A DNA stretch of 64,000 bases, from assembly GCA_029964075.1 (NCBI GenBank), contig CM057136.1, forward strand, positions 3,658,001-3,722,000. The letters run 5' to 3'. Shown here in pieces: positions 40,601 through 43,600 of the stretch; within the stretch, counting starts at the first letter, position 1, and the number at the start of each line of letters is the position of its first letter. Position numbers and translations under genes: made by a program. Source of the stretch: Patiria pectinifera (taxonomy: Eukaryota; Echinodermata; Asteroidea; Valvatida; Asterinidae). The notes below the pieces were generated by a model that was not told where the DNA came from, made no database searches, and worked only from the letters and a program-made list of their open reading frames with translations.

Positions 40601-43600
40601 CCCCCCCCCCCCAAAAAAATATTATAACAATTATAGTAATAATAATTACCGATATGTCCCAGTGTTAGTTGAGACCATTACAAGACAAGACACAAGACCA
40701 ACACAAGACCGTTCATTAGACCAGCCGCAAGTAGCAGGGCACAAACAATGACAAAGAAATGCCTTTGTTGCAGTTCATTTAAATAGCTGCTTGTGACTTG
40801 ACTTGTGACTAAAGGTCTTGTGTTGGCCTTGTGATGGTCTTGGAAGGTCTTGCAGGGTCCCGACTACAACAATGAATTATGTCCACCTGTCCACAACAAT
40901 TGGACATTAAAAAATCTGATGGACCTGACCCCCCCCCCCCCCAAATTCACAATCACAAATTTAAAAAGTGTTTGGTTTCAGCAAAGAGAGTTTTGAGGGA
41001 TTCAAACACATTGCCATTGTGCACCATGCACTCAGGCGAAGAAGACGTGGTTTTTGAATTCTCAGAATAAAATTATTTATACATATTCTATTTCAGTGGT
41101 CACGAAGTGCCATTTACTGTCCATGCATGCACAGAGTCAATACTCCCACTATCTGAACCTTTCCACTTCCAGATAATGAAAGGTTTGCGGAAACACCATG
41201 TGCGAATAATTTCTCAACTAAGAGAATGGTTCTGAAAAGAACCATAGGTATAAACTCGACGTTCCGGTCAGTATGCTCTGACTGTCTTCAGGCCTCTCCT
41301 GAAGACGGTCAGAGCATACTGACCGGAATGTCGAGTTTATACCTCTGGTTCTTTTCAGAACCATTCTCTTAGTTGAGAAATTATTCGCACATGGTGTTTC
41401 CCCAAACCTTTCATTATCTAGTAACTCCACCATGCAAAGCCTCAAATCTTACTTACCTTCCACTCCCCAATATTACTACTTCAACACTTGTTTGCTTGGC
41501 AGGATTTTCCTTCCACCAGTTCAGATGCTATCGTACCAGCGACAACCTCAAAGTGAAGAAGACGTTCTGTGGTCACGGTAGCTACAACCCCAAGGACACC
41601 AAACAGCCTTGCAATGAACAGTCCTGCGAAAGCCTGTAAGATCTGCTTTCCTTTATTCCTAATTCAAAGTCATTTATACCTTCCAGACATTACTGCCTCT
41701 CTACAGTTTACATTGGTCAATAGGACTCCATCTTCTCCCCGCTCAACCAAAACTGATGCTCCTAATTCATGTACTCATTGCACAAATCGTCACCGTCACC
41801 ACAAAGTGACCTTAACTCCCACAAAGTGAAAAATGTGTGCTTGGAGATACAAGCGATTTAAGTTGACGATGTTTTTAAACGGTATTCTGAATATCGTTTA
41901 GCCTCAAAGTTCATATTTTCTTGCATTGTCTGAAAGCTGGGATCTTCAATGACACGTTAATGTATGATTGTTATTCTGTGAACAAAATAACTATTAATGA
42001 GTTTATCAAACTAATAAGTACACTTCGTGAAAACTCAAAAATCAGATTACGCTGTGCTCGAGTTTTTGCAAAGTGACGCTTACCGTATTAGCTATGGGCT
42101 TAGCGCTACTTTGTGAAAACACCAGAAGTGAGTCGTGCATATCACGTGACATTTGTGTTACTTCGTGAAAACGCAAAACCCGTTTTGACGCGTATTGTGC
42201 AGGCAGTTTACACATGAAAGAATGGTATAATACACTTCGTGAAAACGCAGTTTCTGGTTTTGACCCATTAAATTACAAACGTTATTTAATGTTAATTAAT
42301 ATTTTGACAAAACTAATTAACTCTTTGTATAGTAACTTCTTGAGGTGATAGATTATGTGTAATTAATCACAAATTAGGGAAAAAAAATCAAAATCGCAAA
42401 ATATCGATTTTTCGCTGTTAGTGTCACTTCGTGGTGACGGTGACGAAATGAAGGACTTTCATGCCCGACATGTATGATTTTACCTGTAGAGTCCCGGAAA
42501 GAGAAGGACCACCCCAAACCACGACAATTGCAACCACCAGAACAACCGCAGCATCTCCAACACCACCAGCAACAACAACACAAAGACCGACGACCGAAGC
42601 GCCCACAACACCCCAGACAACAACTATCAAAGCAACCACTCAGCCGCCCACGACAACACAGCCTCCCACGACAACACAGCCTCCCACGACAACACAGCCT
42701 CCCACCACCACCCAAGCACGGACGACCACAGTGCAACCAACAACAACAATGACAACCACAGTGGCGACGACAGCACTCCCCCCAATAACCACAACACAGC
42801 CGACAACCCAAGCACCAGAGCCTACCACAAGACCGGCCCCAAAGAAACCCCCAGGAGGCAAGAGGAAACCCATCTTCAAGTGGAAGGCCAAGGAATGGCA
42901 GCCGTGCTCCCACACCTGTGGTACGCAGGGCACTCAGACCCGTGTTGTCACTTGCTCCAAGAAGCTTGGAAGGAAGATATCCACCGCACTGGAAATAAAA
43001 TGTAAAACGGAGAAACCATCTGGAACCCAGCCCTGCAATCGGGAAGCATGCCCTGCTCACTGGAGTACCGGGGATTGGTCGAGTGTAAGTCTTTAAAATT
43101 AACCCGTTGCGTTGAGTTGGAGAACCAAATAGAGTTAGGAGCAACTCATCAGAGAAATAGAGTTTAGTTTCAGGCTGGAAAACTGTATGTATTGATATTT
43201 CTTTGACCAGATTCAGGAGTCAAATGGTTGCTGATTCAGAATTACACCCTTCACCCAAACAAAATTGTAGCCACATATCAGAAAATTGTTATGCAGATAC
43301 CAGTGCTGTAGTCAAGTACATTTTTCCGAGTACCGAGTACTGCCGAGTACTTAGGTTGCCAAGTACGAGTACGAGTACTGGTACCTCCGAGTACGAGTAC
43401 TTGTATTCCGAATACGGCCATACGGCAAATGGTTCATTGTGCATAATTGGCCCAGGCCCAGTCAGACCGATATACAGACCCACTCACGGCTAGCTGTTAA
43501 ATGCGTATGTCTGGACGTGCACAGAGGAAAATCAGGAAATCTCGATTTCTCCACAAGCCAATCAACCATTTCAAACTGAAAGTATCGATAAAATAAGGCC

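Noticed and set aside
42374-43144. 256-aa minus-strand open frame rich in Cys and Gly
   Set aside because: It is the complement of the Thr/Pro repeat of ADAMTS exon 21. The plus strand has matching splice sites, phase and TSR homology.
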